A stretch of 64,000 nucleotides of DNA from Paragorgia papillata (taxonomy: Eukaryota > Cnidaria > Anthozoa > Scleralcyonacea > Coralliidae), in assembly GCA_035771165.1 (NCBI GenBank), contig JAWNZC010000347.1, positions 2,764,501 through 2,828,500 on the forward strand. Direction: 5' to 3'. Shown in pieces: positions 1 to 11,674 of this stretch. Below the pieces are notes generated by a model. That model was not told where the DNA came from and made no database searches. It worked only from the letters and a program-made list of their open reading frames with translations. Position 1 is the stretch's first letter; the number at the start of each line of letters is the position of its first letter. A program made the translations under genes and the position numbers.

Positions 1-144
1 GAAAGAAGGAAGGAGGGAAGGAAAGAAGTAAGGAGGGAAGGAAAGAAGGAGGGAAGGAAAGAAGGAAGGAGGGAAGGAAAGAAGGAGGGAAGAAAAGAAG
101 GAAGGAGGGAAGGAAAGAAGGAAGAAAGGAAGGAAAAAGAGCAC
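1..144. repeat. GGAA-type polypurine microsatellite in CEP95 intron
   Basis: The stretch is almost pure purine on the plus strand, built from GGAA, GAAA and GGGA words, and ends where the next CEP95 exon begins at 145. It lies in the CEP95 intron that continues past the left edge. A second, larger tract of the same kind lies in TOM1 at 12068-13344. Confidence 0.9.
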
Positions 145-3100
145 CTGTTCTTCGCGCGTTCTTCGTTTCAATAACCTTGCCCTCATTCTCAATTGATAAT
201 CTTCGTAATATCTTCGAGCTCGCGCAGATGCGTGTCGTTTGTCGCGAAGTGTCGACTTAATGGATCGCTCTTGTTCTTTTCTCTCCTTCTGTTCACGCTA
301 GGCAGAAAAAGAACCCACAAGTTAAAATTATCATCTTAAATAATTGTTATGCCATGTTAGGAAGAGAATTGTTGAAAAAGTGTATTACGTTGCGTTGTAT
401 TGTCAATACCACTAATACTGTACTGTACTGCACTGCACTGAACTCTACTCCACTCCACTGAACTCTATTTCAACATACCATCCTTTGATTATGAAGAAGA
501 TCTTTTCGTAGGATTTTAAGTAATGTCTGTTGGCGTTTTTCTGCATCTTCAAGAACTTTCTGGGTCTTAGTTTGTCCGCTTTCTGAAGCAGATTTGGATA
601 AAGCTAACAATTGCTGAGTTTGTTTCTTTCTCATCGTCTGTAAGGTGTGTGGAGACAGGTGAAGAAATGGGAACTCATCAAGCATTGTGGGCAACAGAAT
701 ATCTCCCTTCTCAAGTTGCTTAGCTAGAAAACAACAACAACAACAACAATTAGGTAGACAAACTCAGAGAGTATAATCAGAAAATTGGGTACAACTTTAT
801 GCGATCAGTACTTTTTAAATATTTTGTGATACATTTCAAGCGTGTATTGGACCGGATTTTTTTAAATGTTCGCTTTCAAATCAAGAAAGCAGTTCCCAAA
901 ATGTTTAATATCACCACAACATGAAATAAGGTCAATTAATATGACGTCATTTGGGTCACCAGTAAGCCTCGCATTGAGATGAAATATTCACTTTACGGCA
1001 AAGGCGAGGCTTGCTGGTGATTAAAAAAAGCGTGACATAACGCAAAAACAATTTTATTTTTATTGAATTTCTTACTTGTTTTTTTCTTCTGATGAACTTT
1101 AGGACTTGCTGAAGTACTTCTCTTCCTTGCTTTGCTGCTTGGGAACCTCGCCTTCTTACAGTTGGTTGTTTTACTGTACACCGCCTGGGCTCGGTCACGT
1201 GATACACGAGGTACACTGCGCTTCGTTCGTCGAGGACTGGGCTTGGTAATAACCTAGAAGAAGTCAGAAATAAAGAAAGTTTTGCCCAAAATTATTACAT
1301 TCTCGGCACATGCATACACAGTCAAATAACTCAGAAAATCGTAAATTATCGTAAACAGCGCTAATTTTCCCCCCTGGGTTTTGACACTAACGAGAGTACA
1401 ATGTTAATGTACAATCTGGTATCGCTGAGTTAGTGCAAAAAGCAGCGAATCCTTGCGACAAAGTAAATTGTAGTTATCATCAAATACGCAGTTCCCAAAT
1501 ACTAAAATACATTTACTAGTTGTTCTAACCTTTGGACGTTGTTTTAAATCTTTCTCCACTTTTTTATGTTCCTTATTTAAACTATTCAAATGTCCTCCAT
1601 AGCTAGATTTTATAACATGTCTTCTATCTCCCTGTTCTTTCTCATCTTTTTCCATTTCCCTCTTCAGTCTCTCCAGTCTGCTGGTTATCAGTAACATATC
1701 AACATTGTCATTAAATTTCACACAACGCTTTCCTGGAATTTCATCTTTCCTACTGCTCCTTCCTTTTCGCTCACCAAAAGATCTTTTTCCAATGTTCTTT
1801 CGACCTGAAACAAATAAAGACATTATTTATGATTACTTAATGACAAATGCTCTGTATGCTCAACTGTCATGTACTACAGTATATGTGCAGTATACAATGC
1901 ATTGTTCCCCAGTAGCCAATCACATTGCATGTTGCTACTTATTTACTTTTAATTATATAATTTGATAGTTTAACTATACAATAAACAAAACACCAAATAA
2001 GATGATTCAATTAGAATTTAAATATTTACTAGTGCAATGTCTTTGATCTTCAGATGCCTCTGCTCTTGCAGTGTATTCTAAATCTTGTTGTAAATCCTCA
2101 CTGCTACCTACACAACAACAAAATCTTCTACTGTTTCACATTGTTTCTGGTATGATAAAAAATTTGTATTTACTAATATATAACCCTCAGTGTCTTGCTC
2201 TAGCCTCATGTAACCCTAAGTGTCTTGTTCTAGCCTCATGTGCCCCTAAGTATCTTGCTCCAGTCTCATGTACCCCTCAGTGTCTTGCTCTAGCCTCATG
2301 TATCCCTAAGTGTCTTGCTCTAGTCTCATGTAACCCTAAGTGTCTTGCTCTAGCCTCATGTAACCCTAAGTGTCTTGCTCTAGTCTCGTGTAACCCTAAG
2401 TGTCTTGTTCTAGCCTCATGTAACCCTAAGTGTCTTGCCCTAGTCTCATGTATCCCTAAGTGTCTTGCTCTAGCCTCATGTATCCCTAAGTGTATTTGAT
2501 CTTATAGATAGTGCAAGGTAACTATATTAATTGCAAATGACCGTCATACCATTTGGATGGTGGAAGTGATGATGATAATGATGGAAAATGGGTGATCTAT
2601 GCAAATGCTTATCCTGACTCTCTTCCACTCCCTTGTTCATTTCTTTCTTCTGTCTACCCATTCTTTTTAATCCAATCTCTTCAAAAGCCAGTCCAGTCCC
2701 AGTCCCCAATTTTTGAAGCTCTTCAGAAGCATCAAGTGGTGAGATCTGATCATCCCATAATATCCCAGATGTATCAGAACCATCATGTTCATTGTTGTCC
2801 TATGAAGAAAATGAAGTGAAAGACTTTCCCATACCACAATTAAACTGCAAAATGACTGCAACTTAAACTGCAAAATGAGTAAATGATGCAACAAACTAAC
2901 AGACTACACCTACAGTGTTTTACATACCTTGTACACTCCTTTATCATCCCTAGATCTTAATCTTGATCCTCTGTGTTCCTCTTCAACCCTGGATCCTCCC
3001 AGTGCTCTGGATCTCAGTTTAGACTTGATTGATTCCTCTGCCACCTCTGAGTTCCCTTTCGCAACAAAATCATGATTAAACCTTGCAGCATTGGATTTTT

Positions 3101-5447
3101 CAGATATTCTCAATTGTTCTAAAGCCCTTCTCTCATCTCTAGGTTTCCCACCATTTCTTTCACCCAATGTTTTTGTGTCAGAACACCTATCATGTCCGTT
3201 TTTCATCATCTTGTCCTTTAACCTTACATCTGGCCTTGTAACAGCAGCCTGTGATCCCATTTCTGTTTCTACTTGCGGTGTCCTACAATTCCTAATTCTA
3301 TCTGGTTCTCCAACTTTACCATTTGATATTCTGTCATCATTAAACAGCTTTGAATGTCCAACAGAGCTCGGGTGAATTCTTGGTCCCCTTGTATCTCCTA
3401 TTGCAGATAATTGTGCTGTGGTTTCAGCTCTATCATGTAAAATTCTTTTATCATTTAATGTTCTTGAATCTTTAAATTCTACTTGTGATTCTTCTACATG
3501 CCTATTTCTGCTCACTTGATTTTCTACTCCCACCATATGCATCGTATTATCTTGTTTTTCTTTAACATCTTCTGTCTGTAGTGCAACATCTTTAATGTGA
3601 GATATTTCAGCATCTTTCACTGGACTTGATCTGTTTGTGGTTGAAGGTTTCATTGGTTGCCTTGTGTCCAATGATGTTTTCTTTACCACAGCTGTCACAG
3701 CTCTTGCTTCTGCTTCTTGTGCTTCATCTAACCTGTCATGGCTAGTCCCTAGTCCATTTTCTTCTCTCAGCTTGTGCAATGAAGGATACTCTCTAAATAA
3801 AAATCCAATGCATCAAAAAAACCAGTAAACAAAAAAATTAACAAAATATAAAAATACACAATGCTATAATTATGGAGGCAAAATCTTTAGCTATCATTAC
3901 ATTACGTACCTAGCCAACTGACGTTCAAGTAATTCACTTTCTCTTATAATTTCACCAGTTGAATTACTATCAGAGCTTCTAGAACTGCCAAGACTCCTGC
4001 TCCACTTTGGAATCTAGAAAGAGAAAATTTCATTATACATACAGAGTAAAAAAGTACAGTCATTATTGGACTTCCTAAATAAAAATGACACGTTCTTGTG
4101 CTGGACAAATCATATCATACCATAGAAATATCTGTATCAATAATACAACCATGCGAGGACAGCAGTTTATTTGGTTTTCCTAAATTCTCATTTCTTGGTA
4201 ATTTTCTTTGTGTTGATATACTTTCATATGATGATCCCAATTCTTCTTTAAGAACATTGGATATTACTTCATGGTCTGACGATAACAGATTTGAGTCATT
4301 CTGTTCATCTGCAACACGAGCAAATTGATGTCAATTTTATAAATCCATTGCTGCTAATGATATAATTATGGCATTTTATCACTTCATCCTCAATTATGCC
4401 CATAACAACACTTTGTAGTTGTTAAACATCCATCATGATATGTGCATCTTTGCCAAGCAAATTTGAATGATCCCAAGGTAAAATGCAAATGTGATTGGCT
4501 GTCACAAAACATAGAACATTAATGTGGCAATAACAAGACCACCCTGCCTTTAAATAAATAACTTCACAAACATATTACCTTCATCATACAAGTCACAAGT
4601 TTCATCAACATCAAGAATAAAGTCCAATAATTCTTTAAATATTTCCAAAAGATTTTGAACACTAGTAATATCTCCTTCCACAATGTCTTCTCCAGTAATG
4701 TGTGAAAGATCAACATTCAACACATCACATGACAATGCATCAATAACAATACTGCAGTTGACTACCTTATCATCATGTGACACTGCATCAGGAATCACAC
4801 CTAATAACAATAATCAATTTACAAATGACGTTCCTAAAATGTTATTAATATTTATTCCCTCAGCTCAAAATACATTTGAAACTTCCTGTTTTGAATTTGA
4901 AGAAGTGAAAAATTGATGAACTGTTATAATTTTTAAGAATAAAATACTGATGTTTCAAGCAGAGCCCTTCATCAGAAATCAGAATAAAATACGCGTTTTT
5001 TGTTTGTTTTATTATTAAACCAAATTGGGCAAACTCAAAGCAGGAAGTTGTTCAGTAAACTTCAACTAATAAATTAGAAAAACTAAATAGCAATAACAGA
5101 CTGTCGCTATTGTAACTGGTAAAGTTGTAACTATTTTTTAATCTCCAACACATATATAAATATAAATTACCTTGTAAAGGTTCGCCAAGAATTCCTTCAT
5201 AAACAGCAACAAAGAAAGAGTCAGAACACTGCACAAGAGACTCTACTTGGCCATTTATTTTACACTTTCTAAGAATTTCATTTGCAATTAAAACATATCC
5301 TATAGAAAAATATATTAATAAATACAAAAATTACGTACAAAATGTTCACAGCTGGAATATGATCAACTAAATAGCCGCAAAATATACACAAAAACCTTTA
5401 AACTGATTCTCATCTACGTCAAGCGGTTCATGTTCTCCCTGCTCCAT
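145..5447 (-). CDS. CEP95: CEP95 (CCDC45) orthologue, centrosomal protein; 12 exons, C-terminus beyond left edge
   Basis: Exons in transcript order: 5396-5447, 5171-5299, 4579-4800, 4121-4308, 3910-4013, 2928-3792, 2550-2799, 2030-2107, 1530-1804, 1076-1253, 479-723, 145-297. All junctions are GT-AG and phase-consistent, giving 913 codons with no stop, so the C-terminus is off the window. The N-terminus (about residues 1-135) matches the CEP95 family: ILRKCKINGQVESL, FVAVYEGILGE, then LSHITGEDIVEGD and NLLEIFKELLDF. The middle is a long, charged, poorly conserved exon. A histidine-rich block (HRSPIFHHYHHHFHHP) falls near residues 587-602. The C-terminal part is basic and coiled-coil-like, with EFPFLHLSPH and RRYYEDYQLRMRARLLKRRTRE as family-like segments. 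From family knowledge, CEP95 is a centrosome and spindle-pole component of unknown chemistry. The start is the first ATG of the open exon. A short upstream ORF lies at 5524-5544. Human CEP95 is about 820 residues, so this copy is longer, mainly through the 865-bp exon. Confidence 0.88.
2181..2493. repeat. 30-bp minisatellite, about 10 copies, in CEP95 intron 7
   Basis: Units start TAACCCTAAGTGTCTTGCTC and repeat every 30 bp with small substitutions (TAACCC/TATCCC/TACCCC; TAGCC/TAGTC). They sit between CEP95 exons 2550-2799 and 2030-2107. Because 30 is a multiple of three, the array reads open on the plus strand as a CNPKCLALVS repeat, but nothing supports translation. The TAACCCTAA word resembles telomeric repeat by chance. 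Confidence 0.93.
4941..4980 (+). repeat. Dispersed element, copy 1 (ends in AGCCCTTCATCA)
   Basis: AAAATACTGA, then TTTCAA and AGAGCCCTTCATCA, match 6791-6830 closely. This copy is in CEP95 intron 2; the other is in intron 1 of the DUF229 gene. Surrounding sequence is not obviously shared, so this may be the end of an old interspersed repeat. Confidence 0.6.
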
Positions 5448-5523
5448 ATTTTTTAGTTGAACTCAGACCAGTATAAACAAACAGTAAGCAGTAGAAACAA
5501 CAAATATATTTATTTACTCCATA

Positions 5524-5544
5524 TCACTCTCCTTCGTCCGCCAT
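5524..5544 (-). promoter_or_regulatory. Short upstream ORF with ATGGCGGAC start, CEP95 leader
   Basis: ATGGCGGAC opens a six-codon ORF (MADEGE, then TGA) 77 bp upstream of the CEP95 start. AAcATGGCGGAC resembles the YY1/TISU initiator element of metazoan promoters. It is either a translated uORF or a transcription start element whose ATG is not in the mRNA. Confidence 0.45.
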
Positions 5545-6125
5545 GTTTGATCATCAGTGACAAAGCAAGGATTTTTTAAAAATTTTTGATTGGCTAATAT
5601 TTAGCAGACCCAGTCCTCACCTTAATCGTGGGTTGCGCGGCTAGCTAATACCACGTGACCACAGTACGGACAGATCTATAGAAATTAATATTATTATTTC
5701 CGATTAGGCATTTAGGTGTATTGTTTTTATGGGACAGACACACAGACTCCAAGTCTTTCATAATTTTTTCAACTATCGCCATCTAGTCTCAAGTACTTTG
5801 CTTCGTGCATGGCAATGTCAATTTTATACAATTGCTTGCTAAAAATAAAGAAAAAAACTCCGATATACAATAAGAGAAGGTCTAGCTGCCTTCGGCTTCG
5901 TCTTGAATATTTAGTATCACTATTTCCTTTTAAGAATTCGCCAGTCCCTCCAAGTTTTTCGACATCAGTGTTCCATCCTGCGTCAAGATTTCGCAACCAA
6001 GCGTCAGCTTTTATTTAAACTTTATAATCTTTAAAAGCTGATAGGACACGGCCATGCGGTTAGTATAACTTCTTTGCATAAGTAAATAATAACCTAAGAA
6101 CTTTCCACTGCTATGGCATCAAATT

Positions 6126-6230
6126 ATTTTCAATTTGCCTTTTGAATTTGTTTCAACTTCGTTTATTGTCATAGACATAGTGTGACAATAAACGATAATT
6201 AAAAATAATTCAAAAGACAAATTGAAAAGG
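6126..6230. repeat. Foldback (MITE-like), about 47-bp imperfect arms
   Basis: The left arm 6126-6172 (TTTTCAATTTGCCTTTTGAA ... CGTTTATTGTCA) pairs with the right arm 6181-6230 (TGACAATAAACG ... TTCAAAAGACAAATTGAAAA). The spacer is about 8 bp. No coding capacity. Confidence 0.75.
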
Positions 6231-6540
6231 ACGATGGTGGAAAATTATACGTATCTATTTTCGTTTACTTTCCGTGATATAAAATATATGTTATTTGAAA
6301 AATTCTTTCAAGTTATATTTTGAAATCATGGTTACTGGTACTTGTTCAGAACCAAAAGCAATAAACAATAAAAGTTCATCAACAACTGGTTTCAAAATCA
6401 AAACATCATTTGTTGTAGCTAGCAACATTAAAAAGATCGAAATATCTTCAAACAAAGCAGGAAGCCAGTTTTTCTCCAACAAGAGACCGAGAAAATTTTG
6501 CGTTAAAAAATAAAGACGACTTTGGTAGTTGAATCAAAGG

Positions 6541-9500
6541 ATGGTGAAATTTAAGAAGTTGGTACGTTTGCTTAATCTGTAAAGATGTCTTTTGTTTAAG
6601 CGTGCATGTATATATGTATGGTCATGACACGATAATGGCAGTCACAAGATCAGTAAAATGGTGCGTTATCTTATATAACTGCTTTAGATGGTACCGCACC
6701 CTAACTAAAAAATAGAGTGTTGCGTATAGGTACAGTATATTGTGAATAGAGGAAATTGAAATTATGGTGAACTGTCCAGATGTTTAGTAAAAAATACTGA
6801 CATTTTCAACAAAGCCCTTCATCAAAGTAAAATGTGATTAAAATCTTTTAAACCAGACAATGAAGTAAATATATCGAGTATATTTAAAAATCCACGAAAC
6901 TATTTGAACATCTTGCTTCATTACAGAATTCATGTCACATAAATCATTTTTTCTTTTGTTTTTATTCCATTTCAGGTATTCTATTTGGCTGCCATTACCA
7001 TAGTTGGGCTAACTATTTGGAATATATTTTATTTTGATCATCTTTATAAAGAAACAATTGCTCGAAGTAAGTGTCAAACATTGTCATTTCATAACCATTA
7101 ACGACAGACTACATATAGCCAGAGAAAAACTAGTTGCCAATATAATGAATTAATGATGGACGAAAAACTACAAATACGTAGGTTGAAATATGAATTAATA
7201 AGTCGTTAAAAAACATATTTCTTCTCAAACAGCATCAAGATCTCAATCGAAATCTCTTGAAGAAGACAGTGCGTTAAAGTTAGCTGAGTTTCAAGAAACA
7301 TGGCAATATTACTTAACAAACACACCAAAAAACCCCACCAAAGATACCAGCAAAACCGAAACTAAACGAAGCAAGGCGACTGATTCCGACGCTACTCCGA
7401 ACTTAGTATCACCAAGTTATCCCGACTACTCGACTATGATCGCTGATGACCATGCTTTGAAGCAACAACAATACCTATCAGAAAATATCTGTCAATATAT
7501 AAGCTTGCGAAACCCAGTTGATAAGCAGGAAAACCCCCATCAACCATTGCAAACTTGCCGCCCAATGTTACGCACTGATCAGGATTGTAAAGAAGTCATG
7601 AAGTACTTTGGAAATCCTGGAACAGCTGTTGCCCCAAAATGCAAAGGTAAAACTTATAAACCTATATGTTCTGTTGAACTTAGTCACTCAAAGAAGCAAA
7701 GTAAGAGCAACGCAATACAAGTTGTGTGTGATATGAAACCATGCAGAAGCAATTCAATGTTTGTAGGATTTCTCAATGAAAACACAGGATTAATAGAGAA
7801 AGAGGACTGGATCAGAGTGGCAAGCACACGTCATTTGAAGCAACATTTATTCCAGCACATGAAAACATCAAAATATGCAAGTGGTTACGCTTTGATAAAA
7901 TGTCAAAGTTTTCAGACTAACCACGAGATCAAGCAGACGCTGTTTCTTCCCAAAATTTTCCCAACAAAACCACTTTCCAAGAGTAAAGAACACATTAACA
8001 TCAACATTGTTTTAGAAGACTCCTTATCACGAAATCATTTCTATCGTATGCTTCCAAAAACTGCGGCAACTTTACGAGATATTCTTCACAGTCCTAGCAT
8101 AAAAGCAACAGTAATAGACTTGGAAATGATGCAAAGTTTTTCCTCTTATACATTGGACAACGTGAGAAAATTTTTTTCGGCTGGAAAGTCTGATAAACAG
8201 ACATACGGACAAGAGTATCTGTACCAGTTGTTTAAAAACAAACACTATACTACTCTATTTCAAGAAGATTCATGTTGGTTTGACAGATGGGGAACACTAA
8301 TATATAAAGATTATAAAACTCAAAGTATTGTTGGAAAAGCCAATATATTAAAGAAATGGATTAAATATAAAAAAATGTTGGAAGAAAAAAAATATAACAA
8401 CTTTGTTGATGATTATGGCTTGACATTTCGCATATGCACTGTTTTCCAGGATATGAATTTGACAAACTTGTACCGGGAACCGACAACATGTTACAACGGA
8501 GAATATTTAGCATCAGCGTATCTTCGTTATGCAAGAAAGTACGTCGACTTTCTACAAATGGCACAGAAACCATTTTTTGCCTACACACATGTGCTAACGG
8601 CTCACGAGAGTACTGGATTTAGAATTGCAAGCGACGATGATGAATTGACTAAGTTCGTCAAACACGCAACAAAACAACAAAATACCTTGACAATAATTTT
8701 GTCAGATCACGGAGGAAAAAATATGCCATATTCAATGGAAACAAATCAAGGACGACATGAAGTTTTTCATCCATTTCTGTTTATGATTATTCCTGAAAAA
8801 GTCGCCAAACGTCTTGGAAAGGATGTAATGAACGCTTTGGTTGTTAACCAAAAACGATTAGCTACCATGGAAGACTTACATTTTGCGATGCTCTCACTGC
8901 TTCACCAAGATCAGAACAATGAGAACGGTGCAAAAGGTCTTTTTGCGCCAATTCCTCTAAATCGTACATGTGATGATATTGGATTGGCGATGAAAGAAGC
9001 TTTGTGTCAATGTGATGGATGGGAAAAATACGTCAGCAATTCCTCAAGTCAAGCACTATGGGCAGCCGAGGTAGCTGTAGGAAATATTAACAATATGATC
9101 CAAAACGAACATTTAAAATCATCGACATCAGCTTCACGTTGCCAACGTTACAGTGGAAAACGTTTAACACGTGTCAGAGTACGAATCACGAATACACATC
9201 ACGTGCTTAGTTTTGGTTTAGTTGTCAAACCGCTGTTAATGGATGTCGAAGAAATTTTTGAAGTTGACGTCAACTTCACTATTGCTTTAACTGGTGGAAG
9301 TAATTTAACAAATTTCGTTCGTGTCTCGAGATATAATCCTTATTCATATTGTACAGAGCCTGGTATCAACGATGAGTTGTGCACGTGCAATGGAACTGCT
9401 CCACTCCAATTCAGTGATATAATCAATAAAGCAAAACACGAGAGCAGTTTTACAACAAAATCTGAAACCAAAATGCTAGATGGTCCTTGTCTTGGGCTAA

Positions 9501-9763
9501 TCAAACGAAGTCTTCAACGTTTAGTGTTAAAGACATTGTGGCAAGACAAACTTGTTACTTATGAAGCATTTAATAATTGTTCTAAAGTAAGCTACCAACT
9601 AATGTTTACTAGCCAGAAACGATTTTCAACTCGTTTATCTAAACCTGTTCCAATTTCAGTAGAAATTTTACCAAACACAATCATTCATGTCATCACCCTA
9701 AGTAATACCTGGAAGTCAGGTATGTTTATTCCACGAACAGAATTTAAGAAAAGAAAACTGTGA
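6541..9763 (+). CDS. DUF229 family sulfatase-like type II membrane protein, 880 aa, 3 exons
   Basis: Exons 6541-6561, 6976-7066 and 7233-9763 join in frame across GT-AG introns. MVKFKKL from exon 1 runs into VFYLAAITIVGLTIWNIFYF (residues 8-27) from exon 2, a single signal-anchor helix, so the protein is predicted to be type II with a lumenal or extracellular C-terminus. A serine/lysine-rich stem follows. The body matches DUF229 (PF02995), which belongs to the alkaline phosphatase/sulfatase superfamily. The nucleophile-region motif is LEDSLSRNHFYRMLPKT (Asp near residue 300), followed by SDHGG (Asp/His near 529-530) and GRHE (His near 546). These are probably metal-binding and active-site residues by analogy with the superfamily. 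The substrate of this family is unknown to me. The C-terminal ~230 residues are cysteine-containing and may form an accessory domain. An ATG at residue 106 is internal; choosing it would lose the membrane anchor. Confidence 0.92.
6791..6830 (+). repeat. Dispersed element, copy 2 (ends in AGCCCTTCATCA)
   Basis: AAAATACTGA, TTTCAACA and AAGCCCTTCATCA match 4941-4980 in the same orientation. It lies in intron 1 of the DUF229 gene. Confidence 0.6.
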
Positions 9764-9981
9764 ACTCACAAATAATCTAATTGCATGGTTTTTCTCTGAA
9801 TGTAACGAATACTGCCATTGGTTCATTTAGTCACGTGGCATTAGACAATTCAATTTGTATATCCTGCATAGTGTGGGCAATATAGGTATAGAACAATCAT
9901 GCATGCCATATTCATGGACTGCTTCAATGTACATTTGGATATCGCTAACGAATCACGAGTTAGCAGCCGTTTTATTTTTTT

Positions 9982-10084
9982 GCATGCATGCATGCATGCA
10001 AGTTCGTTCGTTCGTTCGTTCGCTCGCTCGCTCGTTCGTTCGTTCGTTCGTCCGCCCGCCCGCCCGTCCGTCCGTCCGTCCGTC
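9982..10084. repeat. GCAT then TTCG/CTCG/TCCG/CCCG tetranucleotide microsatellite
   Basis: Five GCAT units run directly into a CG-anchored tetranucleotide array whose other two bases change in blocks: TTCG, CTCG, TTCG, then TCCG/CCCG, then GTCC. The block-wise change with CG kept constant suggests successive point changes spread by slippage. Open frames across it (RSFVRSFVRP) are artefacts. Confidence 0.9.
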
Positions 10085-10761
10085 CAGGAATCAATAGCCA
10101 GGGTACTACCTTTTAAGACTGTGTTTGGTTGTAATTAGTATTCTCTCGAGTCCCGATGTTTAGAAAAAGTAAATTTAAGTACATAAAAAATAAAATTAAC
10201 CAAATGTGTACTTACGTTTTTTTTATTGACAACTTTTCAAACGTGTTCTTCGGACGAGGGGCATCCATTACCTTTTTTTAAATTTCTGAATTATATTACA
10301 TTGCTGCGACCTTCAATAAACACAACACATTCGTCAAAACCACTTGTATTTATACAACAAAATTAATTCAACGCAAGAATTATTTTGCTCTTAGAGTATT
10401 TTAACGTTCTACACTAAAAAAAAAAATATATATTGGCAGTAATGATTACATTTACACATCAAAATATCTCACAAAAATCAGTCTCTGGTACGAATTAGAC
10501 CCACTTACATTTCAGTATAGTGTTACTTTTCCTTATATAGCGGTCTGTTAATTGACTCTAGTTATTGCTATATGTAAGAACAAAGACGCACTATATAACA
10601 GACACATTCGCAATACAATAAATTTTATTTAAACACGATTGGATCGCGTTCTTTGTTCATTCAATTTTCTGAGAGTGTTAAGCCATTTGCTCTATAATTT
10701 ATTCCGTTAATATTATTATTCGAAGTTCTTTGGACTAAAGTCGAGAAAAGCTTTACTAAAA

Positions 10762-11020
10762 ACCATAGACAATGCTTAAAATATAAATTTAATTACAATA
10801 ATACCTTTCTATACGCACATTTAAAACGTTTGGCGACTATAAAAACTAGTTTCGTCTAATAAAAGACCTTGTCCTTTCGGTTTGTCGCCATTAATAATAA
10901 TTATCGTTTAATGGCGACAACTGAAGAGATCTTTTAGACGACACTATAGTTTTTATAGTCGCCAATACGTTTAAAATGTGTATTATTTTAATTAAACTTA
11001 TTTTAAACATTGTCTATGGT
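10762..11020. mobile_element. MITE with about 115-bp imperfect inverted arms
   Basis: ACCATAGACAATG at 10762 is mirrored by CATTGTCTATGGT ending at 11020. Inner matching segments include GGCGACTATAAAAACTA with TAGTTTTTATAGTCGCC, and TTGTCGCCATTAA with TTAATGGCGACAA. The two arms nearly meet around 10900. There is no ORF. Target-site duplication is not clear. Confidence 0.85.
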
Positions 11021-11674
11021 CGTTAATATAATGTATACAGTACTATATAATTATATATATATAGGTTTGTGGATACACCAGTCACTTGATATGTTTGTTA
11101 TTTCTTTGCTTAGTTTCAGCTGGCCTGCATGTAGTTCATTCAGACCTTGATTCAAAGCAATATCATATGAAGTCATGTTGCTCAAACCCATATCTCTAAT
11201 TATACATGCAATTATCGCAACGAAAAACTTCAAATAATTAAAAGATTTCATTTGTGCCTTTGGCTGTTCAGTTATAGTAGATACACACGTGACAACGTGG
11301 TAACAAACAAAAAGTACAAGCTCACAAGACAAAAACACTTTTATAAGCGTGAAAATGTTTGGCTAACAGACTATTGGACTTCCTGCATGACAGAACAAGT
11401 CACAAAATATTTCCTCTCCAATCGAGTAACCAAAAAACGCGACATCTTCATTATATAAAACTGATATTTTCTGGTTAGTTTTTCGTGAACGATGCAATAT
11501 ATATATATACAGTATATAATATGCATGGCAATGAAACGTAAGTTTTCGTATTTTAACTCACCAGCTACGTTACTCTGAATTTTAGCTGCCACCTCATGCA
11601 GATTAACTAATTAAACCATTAACATTAATTACGATATTAGAAAGTTATTTGTAAAAAAAAATTCCTTATCACTA

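Larger units (their letters stand above)
5448..6540. other. Divergent intergenic region between CEP95 and the DUF229 gene
   Basis: These 1,093 bp separate two start codons facing away from each other. They contain an E-box (CCACGTGACC near 5651), a short upstream ORF on the CEP95 strand and a foldback at 6126-6230. Open frames of about 70 codons exist on both strands near 5769-6018, but they overlap each other and look like no family known to me, so I leave them uncalled. Confidence 0.6.
9764..11674. other. Intergenic region between convergent DUF229 and TOM1 genes
   Basis: AT-rich DNA between two stop codons facing each other. It contains a CG-containing tetranucleotide tract (9982-10084) and a MITE (10762-11020), both listed separately. 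I see no exon with splice support in it. It should also hold the 3' UTRs of both genes. Confidence 0.7.

Noticed and set aside
2181..2493. Interstitial telomere repeat (TAACCCTAA)
   Set aside because: The word occurs once per 30-bp unit and is not in tandem TTAGGG register.
2071..2499. 142-codon ORF with CNPKCLALVS repeats
   Set aside because: It is the 30-bp minisatellite antisense to a CEP95 intron and overlapping exon 2030-2107.
5769..6018. Overlapping frames of about 70 codons between CEP95 and the DUF229 gene
   Set aside because: Both strands are open, composition is low complexity, and there is no splice or homology support.
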